64,000 bases of DNA from an uncultured Carboxylicivirga sp. (GTDB lineage Bacteria; Bacteroidota; Bacteroidia; Bacteroidales; Marinilabiliaceae): positions 2,294,001 to 2,358,000 of the forward strand of contig NZ_OY771430.1 in assembly GCF_963674565.1 (NCBI RefSeq), in the 5' to 3' direction. Of this stretch, positions 18,688 to 27,524 are shown one piece after another; the first letter of the stretch is position 1, and every line of letters starts with the position of its first letter. The notes under the pieces were generated by a model. It worked only from the letters and a program-made list of their open reading frames with translations, made no database searches and had not been told where the DNA came from. Made by a program: the position numbers and the translations under genes.

Positions 18688-19323
18688 ATGAATACTCAGA
18701 AAATTGAAATCAGATATTCAGAATTGGCTGAAGGAAATTGTTGCCTTTCATGCGGATCAGCCATTGAATATTCTAAAGCAAAACCCGGAGAAGTTTGTGT
18801 TGACCTGGGCAGTGGTCGTGGTACCGACGTTATCAGACTCGCTCAGGAAGTAGGTGAATACGGTTTAGCCATTGGTATTGATGTATCAGAAGGCATGCTT
18901 AAAAAAGCGGAAAAGAATGCAGCAAAGCTGGGTGTTAGCAATGCCGAATTTCGTAAATCAGAATTGGAAGATATTAAAGTAGATTCGGCTACAGTTGATT
19001 TGATTATATCCAATTGTACCATCAACCATGCTAAAGATAAATTCAAGGTATGGAGCGAGGTGGAACGAATCCTTAAAAACAGTGGTCGTTTTGTAGTAAG
19101 CGATATTTATGCTACTGCCGAGGTACCGGAAGAGTACAGAAACGATCCTCAGGCTGTTGCTGAATGCTGGGCTGGAGCAACCACCAAAGAAGATTATTTG
19201 AACACCTTAAAAAACGTTGGGTTTGTGGATATCGAAATTATTGAAGAGTCAAAACCTTATCCCAAAGGTCAAATACAGGTGGTGAGCTTTACCATTGCTG
19301 GACGCAAGAAGTGTTGTGGTTGA
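18688..19323 (+). CDS. ArsM-like SAM-dependent methyltransferase
   Basis: A 211-residue class I methyltransferase with a SAM-binding motif VDLGSGRGTDV (about 38-48). Its cysteines follow the arsenite methyltransferase pattern: Cys18/19/22 near the N-terminus (NCCLSC), Cys110 in ISNCTINH and Cys160 in AECWAGA. These correspond to the three As(III)-binding cysteines of ArsM. It is shorter than typical ArsM because the N- and C-terminal extensions are reduced, and it ends in KKCCG. The expected reaction is SAM-dependent methylation of As(III) or another soft metalloid with thioredoxin as reductant. Only 26 bases separate it from a small Cys-peptide gene, so it may instead modify that peptide. 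Confidence 0.82.
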   Translation: MNTQKIEIRYSELAEGNCCLSCGSAIEYSKAKPGEVCVDLGSGRGTDVIRLAQEVGEYGLAIGIDVSEGMLKKAEKNAAKLGVSNAEFRKSELEDIKVDSATVDLIISNCTINHAKDKFKVWSEVERILKNSGRFVVSDIYATAEVPEEYRNDPQAVAECWAGATTKEDYLNTLKNVGFVDIEIIEESKPYPKGQIQVVSFTIAGRKKCCG

Positions 19324-19349
19324 TTTTTAATTCCTTAATTTAATAACAA

Positions 19350-19445
19350 ATGAAGTCGTTAGTTAAGAAAGCTAAGAAGAGTGACAACAAAGTAGCACAA
19401 TGTTGTGCTAAAAACTCGAAAATAGTTGCGGGTTGTCACGACTAA
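19350..19445 (+). CDS. 31-residue Cys-containing peptide, candidate RiPP precursor
   Basis: A short gene starting at the ATG at 19350 and ending with TAA at 19443-19445. The product has a very basic N-terminal half (seven Lys in the first 14 residues) and a C-terminal core QCCAKNSKIVAGCHD with Cys18, Cys19 and Cys29. A short leader plus Cys core, placed directly before a radical SAM/SPASM enzyme, is the layout of ribosomally made, post-translationally modified peptides. I do not recognise the sequence as a named family. Coding status is inferred from size, position, the intact frame and the hairpin that separates it from the maturase gene. Confidence 0.75.
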   Translation: MKSLVKKAKKSDNKVAQCCAKNSKIVAGCHD

Positions 19446-19452
19446 TTTAATC

Positions 19453-19481
19453 GGGGCCGGCTTGTTCTGCAGGTCGGTCCT
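19453..19481 (+). terminator. Hairpin between peptide and maturase genes (attenuator or mRNA-stability element)
   Basis: A 12-bp GC-rich stem (19453-19464 with 19470-19481, four G-U pairs, 5-base loop) begins eight bases after the peptide stop. It is followed only by TGTTTAACC, a weak T-tract, so it probably stops some transcripts or protects the 3' end of a short mRNA. Either effect would give more peptide than enzyme, as is common in RiPP operons. Confidence 0.65.
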
Positions 19482-19501
19482 GTTTAACCAAATTATCAAA
19501 A

Positions 19502-20812
19502 ATGGAATTCTCCAAACATAATATATTTTCAAAAATTGCCGATTCCGACAATTACTTTATCGTAAATCCGCTTTCGGGTAATGCTGACATTCTTGAACCC
19601 CATGAAGCAAAAGCGTTCAGGGAGCAATCAGGCGACAATCTGAATGAGTTTATTGAAAAAGGTTACCTTGTCGATCTTCAAAAAGAAGAGCAACTATTTA
19701 AAAGCAAGTATCTTGATTTTGTCGATGACAGGGAGGAAGACGAAGTACAATTATTCTTTACTCCCTGGTATGCATGTAACTTCAACTGTTCATATTGTTT
19801 TCAGGATGAATATACCAATCCGAACGAAACAGTAAAAAACGAAGTGATCGATGCTTTTTTCAATTATGTTGACCATCAGTTTGCTCATCGCAGAAAATAC
19901 ATTACCATTTTTGGTGGTGAGCCATTACTAAACAACACTGTTAAGAAAGAGAGTATCGAACGAATCATATGTGAAGCCAATAAAAGAGAGTTGGATATTG
20001 CTGTTGTAACGAATGGTTACAATCTTATTGATTTCATTGAGGTACTGAAAAAAGGAAGGATACGTGAGATACAGGTAACAGTTGACGGAACTCAGGAAGT
20101 TCATGACGCACGTCGTATGTTACGCGGAGGCAAAGGTAGTTTTGAACGAATCTCAGATGGAATTGATGCATTGCTGAAGAATCAGATACCAGTAAATCTG
20201 CGAATGATTATCGACAAAGAAAACGTTCATGATCTGCCTGATTTCGCAAGATATGCCATTGCAAAAGGATGGACTAAAAGTACTCTTTTCAAAACTGCTT
20301 TGGGTCGTAATTACGAATTACATCATTGTCAAACCAACAATAAGCGATTGTTCTCTCGCATCGAGATGTACCAGGAGATCTATCAGCTCATCAAAGAAAA
20401 TCCTGAAATATTGGAGTTTCACAAGCCTGCTTTCTCCATTTCGAAGTTCATTTTTGAAAATGGTGAACTGCCTAACCCATTGTTTGATTCGTGCACAGGT
20501 ACTAAAACAGAATGGGCATTTGATTACACTGGTAAGATTTATTCCTGTACCGCCACTGTTGGAAATGACGGTGATGAATTAGGAACATTTTATCCTGAAA
20601 TAGAACTCTATCACGCAAAAATTGAGGAATGGGAAGAGCGTGATGTTTTGTCTATTACTGAATGCAGCAATTGCGCTGTAAGGCTGGCATGCGGTGGTGG
20701 TTGTACTGCAGTAGCGAAGAACAGAACTGGCAAAATTAATTCACCAGACTGCCGACCCGTTCAGGAATTATTAGAATTAGGAATTGGATTATACTCAGAA
20801 ATAAATATTTGA
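19502..20812 (+). CDS. Radical SAM/SPASM peptide maturase-like enzyme
   Basis: A 436-residue radical SAM enzyme. The SAM-cluster motif CxxxCxxC is Cys92-Cys96-Cys99 (CNFNCSYC). The SPASM domain is complete: Cys331 and Cys349, then C-x2-C-x5-C-x3-C at 388, 391, 397 and 401, and a final Cys417, enough to hold two auxiliary 4Fe-4S clusters. Residues 1-80 look like a small winged-helix region that may act as the peptide recognition element. SPASM enzymes of this type install thioether or C-C bonds in peptides. The likely substrate is the 31-residue peptide encoded 56 bases upstream. A thioredoxin-reductase fusion starts four bases downstream. Confidence 0.88.
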   Translation: MEFSKHNIFSKIADSDNYFIVNPLSGNADILEPHEAKAFREQSGDNLNEFIEKGYLVDLQKEEQLFKSKYLDFVDDREEDEVQLFFTPWYACNFNCSYCFQDEYTNPNETVKNEVIDAFFNYVDHQFAHRRKYITIFGGEPLLNNTVKKESIERIICEANKRELDIAVVTNGYNLIDFIEVLKKGRIREIQVTVDGTQEVHDARRMLRGGKGSFERISDGIDALLKNQIPVNLRMIIDKENVHDLPDFARYAIAKGWTKSTLFKTALGRNYELHHCQTNNKRLFSRIEMYQEIYQLIKENPEILEFHKPAFSISKFIFENGELPNPLFDSCTGTKTEWAFDYTGKIYSCTATVGNDGDELGTFYPEIELYHAKIEEWEERDVLSITECSNCAVRLACGGGCTAVAKNRTGKINSPDCRPVQELLELGIGLYSEINI

Positions 20813-20816
20813 ACAG

Positions 20817-22088
20817 ATGAAAGAAATTACCCAAAAAGAATTTGATCAGGAGGTAATTAATGGTGGTAAAGTAGCAGTTGATTTTTACTCTACCGAATGC
20901 CCTCCATGCGAAGCCTTGGCCCCAAAATTTGAAAATCTTTCAAATCTGTATGGCGACGAAATAAAGTTTGTAAAGATCTTCCGCCAGGAAAACAGAGAAC
21001 TTGCTGAAAGCCTTGAGGTAAACGGCTCTCCTACAGTTATCTTTTATGAAGATGGAAAACTGGTTGGTGATAAATTAACGGGCGGTATCAAACGTTCTGA
21101 TTTGGTTAAAAACCTGGATGCTTTGATTCATCACGAGAAAGTGGCAGAAATCAAAGGAAAAATTCAGCCTAAAGTATCGGAATATGATGTACTGATCTTA
21201 GGTGGTGGCCCTGCAGGTTTAACAGCAGGATTATACCTTTGTCAGGCACGTATCAAGGCAGCTTTGGTCGACATACAATTACCCGGCGGTCAAATTTCTA
21301 CCACTCACAAAATATCAAATTACCCAGGTTTTGTTGATCCTCAGCCTGGATATATGCTGGCACATTACATGTCGGAGCAAACAAAGATTTGCGGAACTAA
21401 ATACAAGGTAGCTGTTGACGTAGCTAAAGTGGATTTAAAGAATAAAACCATAGTGGTTGATGAGTACGAAACCATTCATGCTAAGAAGATTATTCTGGCA
21501 ACTGGTGCTTCTCCACGTTATTTGAATGTTCCGGGCGAAAAGGAGTTGAAAGGTAATGGTATTTCATACTGTGCAACCTGCGATGCCAAGTATTTCAATG
21601 ATAAGGATGTGATTGTTATTGGAGGTGGAAACACAGCTATCGAAGAAGCAGACTTCATCTCAAAATTTGCTAAAAAAATCACTATCATTCATCAGTTCGA
21701 TAAACTTCAGGCCAATAAAGAAGCACAGGAGAAGGCATTCGCCAATCCTAAGATAAACTTTGTATTTGAGACTGAACCACGAGGATTTGAGAAGAATGGT
21801 AACAAGATGTTTGTAAAAACAGAGAACCTCAAAACAGGTGAAACAAATACCTTACAAGGCGATGGTGTTTTCATTTTTGTTGGAATGAAACCAAATACCG
21901 ACTTCCTGAACGGCGGTCTGGCAACTGATGATTGGGGTTATATTACCACCAATGAAGATATGATGACCAGTCTGGAAGGCGTATACGCAATTGGTGATAT
22001 AAGAAGTAAGAAATACCGTCAGATAACCACTGCTGTGGCTGATGGTACCATAGCAGCTATTGCTGTTACAAGAGAACTGGACGTATAG
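20817..22088 (+). CDS. Thioredoxin-thioredoxin reductase fusion
   Basis: A 423-residue fusion. Residues 1-105 form a thioredoxin-like domain with an unusual CPPC active site (Cys28, Cys31) in place of CGPC. Residues 123-423 form a complete NADPH-thioredoxin reductase with the FAD motif GGGPAGLTAG (129-138), the redox pair CATC (Cys252, Cys255), the NADPH motif GGGNTA and the late FAD motif YAIGDI. The usual order in known fusions is reductase first and thioredoxin last; here the thioredoxin is first. It starts four bases after the radical SAM gene and probably supplies reducing power to the methyltransferase, to the peptide thiols, or both. Confidence 0.9.
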   Translation: MKEITQKEFDQEVINGGKVAVDFYSTECPPCEALAPKFENLSNLYGDEIKFVKIFRQENRELAESLEVNGSPTVIFYEDGKLVGDKLTGGIKRSDLVKNLDALIHHEKVAEIKGKIQPKVSEYDVLILGGGPAGLTAGLYLCQARIKAALVDIQLPGGQISTTHKISNYPGFVDPQPGYMLAHYMSEQTKICGTKYKVAVDVAKVDLKNKTIVVDEYETIHAKKIILATGASPRYLNVPGEKELKGNGISYCATCDAKYFNDKDVIVIGGGNTAIEEADFISKFAKKITIIHQFDKLQANKEAQEKAFANPKINFVFETEPRGFEKNGNKMFVKTENLKTGETNTLQGDGVFIFVGMKPNTDFLNGGLATDDWGYITTNEDMMTSLEGVYAIGDIRSKKYRQITTAVADGTIAAIAVTRELDV

Positions 22089-22110
22089 ACTATATAATTA
22101 CATTTATCCG

Positions 22111-22147
22111 AAAAATCCGCTTTTGAAAAGTCATAAGCGGATTTTTT
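22111..22147 (+). terminator. Rho-independent terminator
   Basis: A 12-bp stem (22111-22122 with 22135-22146) with a 12-base loop ends in a T-tract. It closes the peptide/radical SAM/reductase operon 23 bases after the last stop. Confidence 0.85.
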
Positions 22148-22264
22148 GCATTCTACCTTTAACTACAACTACATAAATATCAATCAATAATAGATATCAG
22201 AACATTCAATTCTTATTTAAATTATTAGTACATTTAATGAACTAACTTCAACTATACATCCGTT

Positions 22265-22753
22265 ATGAAGTGGAAAGCTATTAACTACTTTATTACGCTG
22301 ACAGCATTGATAAGCTGGGGATTTTGTCTAATTCAAAATTCCTCGTCAAGCATGCAACAAAAACTGGATGCTATTTTCATTTCTGATAAAATCACTATTA
22401 CTATAGAGCATCATGGAGGTTTTACAGCTTCCAATCTTGGTAAGAGCACCTTACTTATTCATAAAGTTAAAAACGATTCAACTTATTCTGTTAGCTATAA
22501 AGATGCCATTGACCGCAAAAAATTAGCCTATACAATTAATCCAACTGAACTAAAAGAACTTAAAGATTTACTCTCTGAATTGATTTTACAACATGACCCT
22601 AACAAAAAACTTTCAGGCGACTGTTTGACAATAGATAAAAACTACAAGCTTCAATCACCGGATGAAAGCCTTATAATTAAACCCGCCAAAAACTATTGTA
22701 ATTCATATTGTGTGATTAACTGGATTTATCAACATGATCTATCAGGACATTAA
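22265..22753 (+). CDS. Hypothetical secreted or membrane-anchored protein
   Basis: A 162-residue protein with a hydrophobic N-terminus (about 7-23, ending near a Cys) that looks like a signal sequence, possibly a lipoprotein signal. The body has alternating strands and a Cys pair near the end (NYCNSYC). I do not recognise a family. It is flanked by a terminator upstream and a 119-base gap downstream, so it seems to be transcribed on its own or together with the following Asp-box gene. Confidence 0.6.
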   Translation: MKWKAINYFITLTALISWGFCLIQNSSSSMQQKLDAIFISDKITITIEHHGGFTASNLGKSTLLIHKVKNDSTYSVSYKDAIDRKKLAYTINPTELKELKDLLSELILQHDPNKKLSGDCLTIDKNYKLQSPDESLIIKPAKNYCNSYCVINWIYQHDLSGH

Positions 22754-22872
22754 CTTCTCTGTTTATAAACTCCATTTCAGACATTACTATCTTTTTTAGT
22801 TCCTTTTTATTATATTGTGATATTCAGCAAGTAAATCCTTTACTGATTTATTTATCACCAAAATAATAATCG

Positions 22873-25800
22873 ATGAACACCTTAAAAAAACACTCCCTCG
22901 CACTTTTACTATTCCTAGGAATAGTTGTCAACCTATTTGGCCAGAAATCATTATTAACAGACACTCTTTTTGAAGGTCTGAAACTTCGAAACATTGGACC
23001 CGCACTTATGTCGGGACGTATTGCTGACCTTGCCATTCATCCAAAAAATGATAATGTATGGTATGTAGCTGTAGGTTCTGGAGGTGTTTGGAAAACCATC
23101 AATGCAGGTACTACATGGCAACCTTTATTCGATAAACAAAAAGTGTATTCTATCGGATGCATTAGTATCGATCCGGTTAATCCTCACACCATTTGGGTAG
23201 GTACAGGTGAGAATGTTGGTGGACGCCATGTAGGTTTTGGTGATGGTATTTATAGAAGCGATGATGATGGTGCCAGCTGGAATAATATGGGATTAAAACA
23301 CTCTGAACATATCTCGAAGATAATTATCCATCCTAAAAACTCTGATATTGTTTGGGTTGCTGTACAGGGGCCACTCTGGAACAAAGGTGGTGAAAGAGGC
23401 TTGTATAAAACTACCAACGGAGGTCATACCTGGAAAAAAACACTGGGCGATAACGAATGGGTTGGCGTAACAGATGTTGTAATTGACCCACGTAATCCGG
23501 ATTTATTATATGCTGCAACATGGCAACGAAATAGAAATGTAGCGTCATACATTGGTGGAGGCCCTGGCACAGCCTTGTATTCATCCAACGATGGAGGAGA
23601 AACATGGTCGAAATTATCAAAAGGGCTTCCTACATCCAATATGGGTAAAATAGGATTGGCAATATCTCCACAAAATCCAGATGTATTGTATGCTGCCATA
23701 GAATTGGACCGCCGCAAAGGGGCTGTTTATCGTTCCACCAATCGCGGACAATCATGGCAAAAAATGTCTGATGCTGTGTCGGGAGCCACTGGTCCACATT
23801 ATTATCAGGAGTTATATGCCAGTCCTCATCAATTTGACAAGCTATACCTGATGGATGTACGTGTTCAGGTATCCAATGATGGAGGTAAGACCTTTTCAGT
23901 AATGAAAGAGCAATATAAACATTCTGACAATCATGCTTTAGCTTTTTCTGATGATCCAAATTTTCTACTAATTGGCACCGATGGAGGAATATACGAAACG
24001 TTGGATGGAACTCAAACATGGCGATTTATCTCCAACCTTCCTGTTACACAATTCTACAAACTGGCACTTGACGATTCTGAACCTTTTTATAATATCTATG
24101 GAGGTACACAGGATAACAGTACACAGGGTGGACCATCGCGCACTGATAATGCCATTGGAATTGCAAACCGGGATTGGAATTTAACCTTATTTGCCGACGG
24201 ACATCAACCAGCTGTGGAACCTGGAAATCCTAATATCATTTACAGCGAATGGCAGGAAGGAAACCTGGTTAGAGTTGATAAAACAACTGGTGAAATTGTA
24301 CATATTCAGCCACAACCTGATAAAGGTGAATCTTATGAGCGTTTTAACTGGGATGCTCCCATTCTGGTTAGTCCACATAAACCTACACGTCTTTATTATG
24401 CATCACAAAGAGTTTGGCGCTCTGATGACAGGGGTGATAGCTGGAAAGCCATTTCTGGTGATCTTACCCGTAATCAGGAAAGAATGAACTTGCCTATCAT
24501 GGGAAGTACGCAAGGATGGGATAACGGATGGGATTTCTTTGCTATGTCAAACTATAATACAATTACCTCATTGGCTGAGTCTCCACAAAAAGAAGGACTA
24601 ATTTATGTAGGTACTGATGATGGATTTATTCAGGTAACTGATGATGATGGAAATAATTGGCATAAGATTGAATTAGGCTCCATTAATGGAGTTCCTGCAA
24701 CAGCTTTTGTGAATGATATTAAAGCCGATTTATATGATGAGAACACTGTATATGCAGCTCTCGATAATCATAAATATGGCGATTTCAAACCTTATCTGCT
24801 TAAAAGTACAGACAAAGGAAAATCATGGAAATCAATTAAAGGAAACTTGCCTGACACTACCCTTGTTTGGAGAATTGTTCAGGATCATGTAAAGAAAAAT
24901 CTGCTCTTTGCTGCTACCGAATTTGGCATCTACTTCACCGTTGATGGAGGCAACAAATGGATAAAATTAATGGGAGATGTTCCTACTATTTCATTCCGCG
25001 ATTTAGCTATTCAGCGTCGAGAAGAAGACTTGGTAGGTGCATCCTTTGGACGGGGGTTCTTTATTTTTGATGATTATACAGCTCTGCGCCAGGTTAGTGA
25101 AGAACAATTACAACAAGAAGCCACTTTGTTCCCTGTTCGAAAAGCATGGAGATATATTCCTCGTGCAACAGTAGGTTTTGAAGGTAAAGGCTCACAGGGT
25201 GCTGATTACTATGTAGCTCCTAATCCTGCATTTGGAGCCGTTTTTACTTATTATTTTTCTGATGGATATTTTTCTTTGAAAGAAACACGTCAGAAGAAAG
25301 AAAAGAAACTGTTGAAAGAAGGTAAACCTCTCGCATTTCCAGGATGGGAAACTATAGAAGCTGAAGCTAATCAGGATTCGGTTCTAATCTGGCTTATTGT
25401 AAAAAATGCCAATGGCGAGGTGATACGAAAAGTTAAGGGTGAAACAGGTAAAGGGTTTCATAGAACAGCATGGGATTTGCGATATGCATCCAAAAGTATA
25501 ATTAAAACCAATGGCAAATCAACCAATAAGTTAGATATGCTTGTTCCTTCAGGTACATACTCGGTTACCTTAATCTTGTCAGAAGATGGAAATGTTATCA
25601 ACCTGTCAGAACCGGTAGAATTTGAGGTTGAAGACCTTCGCAAAGGATATTTACCTGCACAAAACAGCAATGTCATTGAAGAATTTAACAAAAGACTTTT
25701 AGAAATGGATAAGAAACTTACAGCGGTAACTGTATCTGTTATTCAATCATTGAAAGAAGTTTCTGCCATGCACAAAGCACTTCAACAGGCTGGTATGGAT

Positions 25801-26127
25801 GCTGGCGAATTAAACTCTAAATTAGATGAAGTAAGAACAGTTCTTCTTGAAATGCAAAAGAAGATAAATGGTAGTGCTACCAAAAATGAAGTTGGTGAAA
25901 AATCCATGCCTTCGATAAACGACAGGTTCGGGGCTGCTTCAATTTCTGTTTATAATACTTATGGTCCTACTTCAACACAAATCAAAAGCCTTGATATTGC
26001 TGAAGAAGAATTATCATCATTGATGGAAAAACTATCAAAGCTTCAAAAAGAAGAAATCATTTCGATATACAAAACATTACTTACTAATGGAGGTCCTTAT
26101 ATTGAAGGAATGCCAATAATGGAATAA
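22873..26127 (+). CDS. Secreted Asp-box (BNR/sortilin-like) beta-propeller protein
   Basis: A 1084-residue exported protein with a signal peptide ending near residue 23. At least seven Asp-box (S/T-x-D-x-G-x-x-W) repeats are visible, for example STNRGQSW, SNDGGETW, SDDRGDSW, TDDDGNNW, STDKGKSW and TVDGGNKW, forming one or two large propellers (about 40-690). A C-terminal helical segment (about 930-1040) follows. Such proteins are common in Bacteroidota and annotated as glycosyl hydrolase, VPS10/sortilin-like or exo-sialidase-like; no sialidase Arg triad or Tyr nucleophile is evident. The substrate is unknown. The gene converges on the lysine cluster with a shared terminator. Confidence 0.82.
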   Translation: MNTLKKHSLALLLFLGIVVNLFGQKSLLTDTLFEGLKLRNIGPALMSGRIADLAIHPKNDNVWYVAVGSGGVWKTINAGTTWQPLFDKQKVYSIGCISIDPVNPHTIWVGTGENVGGRHVGFGDGIYRSDDDGASWNNMGLKHSEHISKIIIHPKNSDIVWVAVQGPLWNKGGERGLYKTTNGGHTWKKTLGDNEWVGVTDVVIDPRNPDLLYAATWQRNRNVASYIGGGPGTALYSSNDGGETWSKLSKGLPTSNMGKIGLAISPQNPDVLYAAIELDRRKGAVYRSTNRGQSWQKMSDAVSGATGPHYYQELYASPHQFDKLYLMDVRVQVSNDGGKTFSVMKEQYKHSDNHALAFSDDPNFLLIGTDGGIYETLDGTQTWRFISNLPVTQFYKLALDDSEPFYNIYGGTQDNSTQGGPSRTDNAIGIANRDWNLTLFADGHQPAVEPGNPNIIYSEWQEGNLVRVDKTTGEIVHIQPQPDKGESYERFNWDAPILVSPHKPTRLYYASQRVWRSDDRGDSWKAISGDLTRNQERMNLPIMGSTQGWDNGWDFFAMSNYNTITSLAESPQKEGLIYVGTDDGFIQVTDDDGNNWHKIELGSINGVPATAFVNDIKADLYDENTVYAALDNHKYGDFKPYLLKSTDKGKSWKSIKGNLPDTTLVWRIVQDHVKKNLLFAATEFGIYFTVDGGNKWIKLMGDVPTISFRDLAIQRREEDLVGASFGRGFFIFDDYTALRQVSEEQLQQEATLFPVRKAWRYIPRATVGFEGKGSQGADYYVAPNPAFGAVFTYYFSDGYFSLKETRQKKEKKLLKEGKPLAFPGWETIEAEANQDSVLIWLIVKNANGEVIRKVKGETGKGFHRTAWDLRYASKSIIKTNGKSTNKLDMLVPSGTYSVTLILSEDGNVINLSEPVEFEVEDLRKGYLPAQNSNVIEEFNKRLLEMDKKLTAVTVSVIQSLKEVSAMHKALQQAGMDAGELNSKLDEVRTVLLEMQKKINGSATKNEVGEKSMPSINDRFGAASISVYNTYGPTSTQIKSLDIAEEELSSLMEKLSKLQKEEIISIYKTLLTNGGPYIEGMPIME

Positions 26128-26133
26128 AAAAAG

Positions 26134-26164
26134 GTAGAGGCTGATTAATCGAATCAGCCTCTAC
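26134..26164. terminator. Bidirectional terminator
   Basis: A 13-bp perfect stem (GTAGAGGCTGATT/AATCAGCCTCTAC) with a 5-base loop lies between the convergent Asp-box gene and the lysine cluster. An A-run on its left gives a T-tract for the minus-strand transcript. The plus-strand T-tract is poor. Confidence 0.8.
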
Positions 26165-26175
26165 TAAATTAAATA

Positions 26176-27513
26176 TTAACATTCGATAATCTTTTCCTGG
26201 AAATTAATTCCATATTCTTTCAATTCTTGTAAAACAGGCTCGTATATCTCCTTAATCGTTGGTATTTGTACTCCGGTAAGTTTGATTTTACCTTCAAGAT
26301 AAAGCCTGACGATAATTGCCAGGGGTAGTCCCACGGTTTTTGCCATGGCAGTGCGCACGTTATTTTGCCCTTCAACCACAAGAGATGATGTCAGGCAGAT
26401 ATCTTTTTCATCTCCATCCTTACGGTACAAAAATTTATGCCACATCACCACCATATCTTTTTCGTTGGGATGAAGAACCCATTTCTCTGTCAAAAGCTTT
26501 TCCAATACCTGGGCAGGTGTTGCTTTTTTTAGTCCAATTGGTTTGTTTTTCAGTATTTCCAGCCAATCTAACCTTTCAATTATATCCGAATCCTGATCAA
26601 TGTGCATGTAATGATATAATTTGGTTTCAACAGAATCGGACGGATGATAATAAAGAAATGAATTGATAAATTCGCGGTAGGTCATTCCATCTGCCAAATC
26701 CATTTCGAATGAGTCATCGGTAATGCCCAGTTGAACAAACACATTCCAGGCCCTGCAAAATCCTGGCCGACGCAGAGTGCCCCGATAAATAGTAGGAATA
26801 TCATGCAGATTATACTTTTCTATGTATTTAAGCGAATCTCGATTGGCATACCCTTCAAACTTACCATATCCATCTATTTCAATTATTTCGGTACGACGAA
26901 ACAATCGGTTGTAGGGAATATACTTATATTTTCCTTCCTGAATAAACTTAGCCGTTCCACCTTGCCCTGCCACCACAACATTACGTGGATTCCAAGAGAA
27001 TTTATAATGCCACGGATTATCATCCGATTCCGGGGCTACCAATCCACCAGTGAAAGATTCAAAGGCTTTCAACTCATATCCATCAGCCTTGATCCTGTCC
27101 AGTATCTGCATGGCTGACATGTGATCAATTCCCGGATCCAGTCCAGCTTCATTCAAAAACAGCAATCCTTTTTCCTTCACCTTATCTTCCATACTCTTTA
27201 TTTCTTCCGATTCATAGGAAGCTGTAAAAAGAGATTTTCCTTCCTCAACACACACTTTAGCCACAACCGAATGTAATCGGGCAGGCAATAATGAAACGAC
27301 CACACTGCTGTTTCTTACCTCTTTAACCAAACGTTCAGCATCAAACAGATCAAGCCTGAGAATATTTGTCTCACTACTCACCTGTCCCTGAATATTGGAA
27401 ATATCCTTATCTACAACAGTTACTTGCCAGTTATTATCAGATGCATAAGTTTCCAGGTAATTTATCAGCGCAATGGCAGATCGTCCTGCTCCAATTATAA
27501 GTATGTGTTGCAT
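26176..27513 (-). CDS. Saccharopine dehydrogenase (glutamate-forming)
   Basis: A 445-residue oxidoreductase with an N-terminal Rossmann motif (LIIGAGRSAIALINYL). It has the domain layout of the saccharopine reductase/dehydrogenase family (Lys9/Spe-Sdh type), including the NEAGLDPGIDHMSA segment conserved in this group. In lysine degradation it oxidises saccharopine to glutamate and 2-aminoadipate 6-semialdehyde. It is the last gene of a nine-gene minus-strand cluster, 11 bp after the lysine-ketoglutarate reductase gene. In animals these two activities are one fused protein; here they are separate. Cytosolic, full length. Confidence 0.9.
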   Translation of the reverse strand: MQHILIIGAGRSAIALINYLETYASDNNWQVTVVDKDISNIQGQVSSETNILRLDLFDAERLVKEVRNSSVVVSLLPARLHSVVAKVCVEEGKSLFTASYESEEIKSMEDKVKEKGLLFLNEAGLDPGIDHMSAMQILDRIKADGYELKAFESFTGGLVAPESDDNPWHYKFSWNPRNVVVAGQGGTAKFIQEGKYKYIPYNRLFRRTEIIEIDGYGKFEGYANRDSLKYIEKYNLHDIPTIYRGTLRRPGFCRAWNVFVQLGITDDSFEMDLADGMTYREFINSFLYYHPSDSVETKLYHYMHIDQDSDIIERLDWLEILKNKPIGLKKATPAQVLEKLLTEKWVLHPNEKDMVVMWHKFLYRKDGDEKDICLTSSLVVEGQNNVRTAMAKTVGLPLAIIVRLYLEGKIKLTGVQIPTIKEIYEPVLQELKEYGINFQEKIIEC

Positions 27514-27524
27514 ACGATTTGTTT

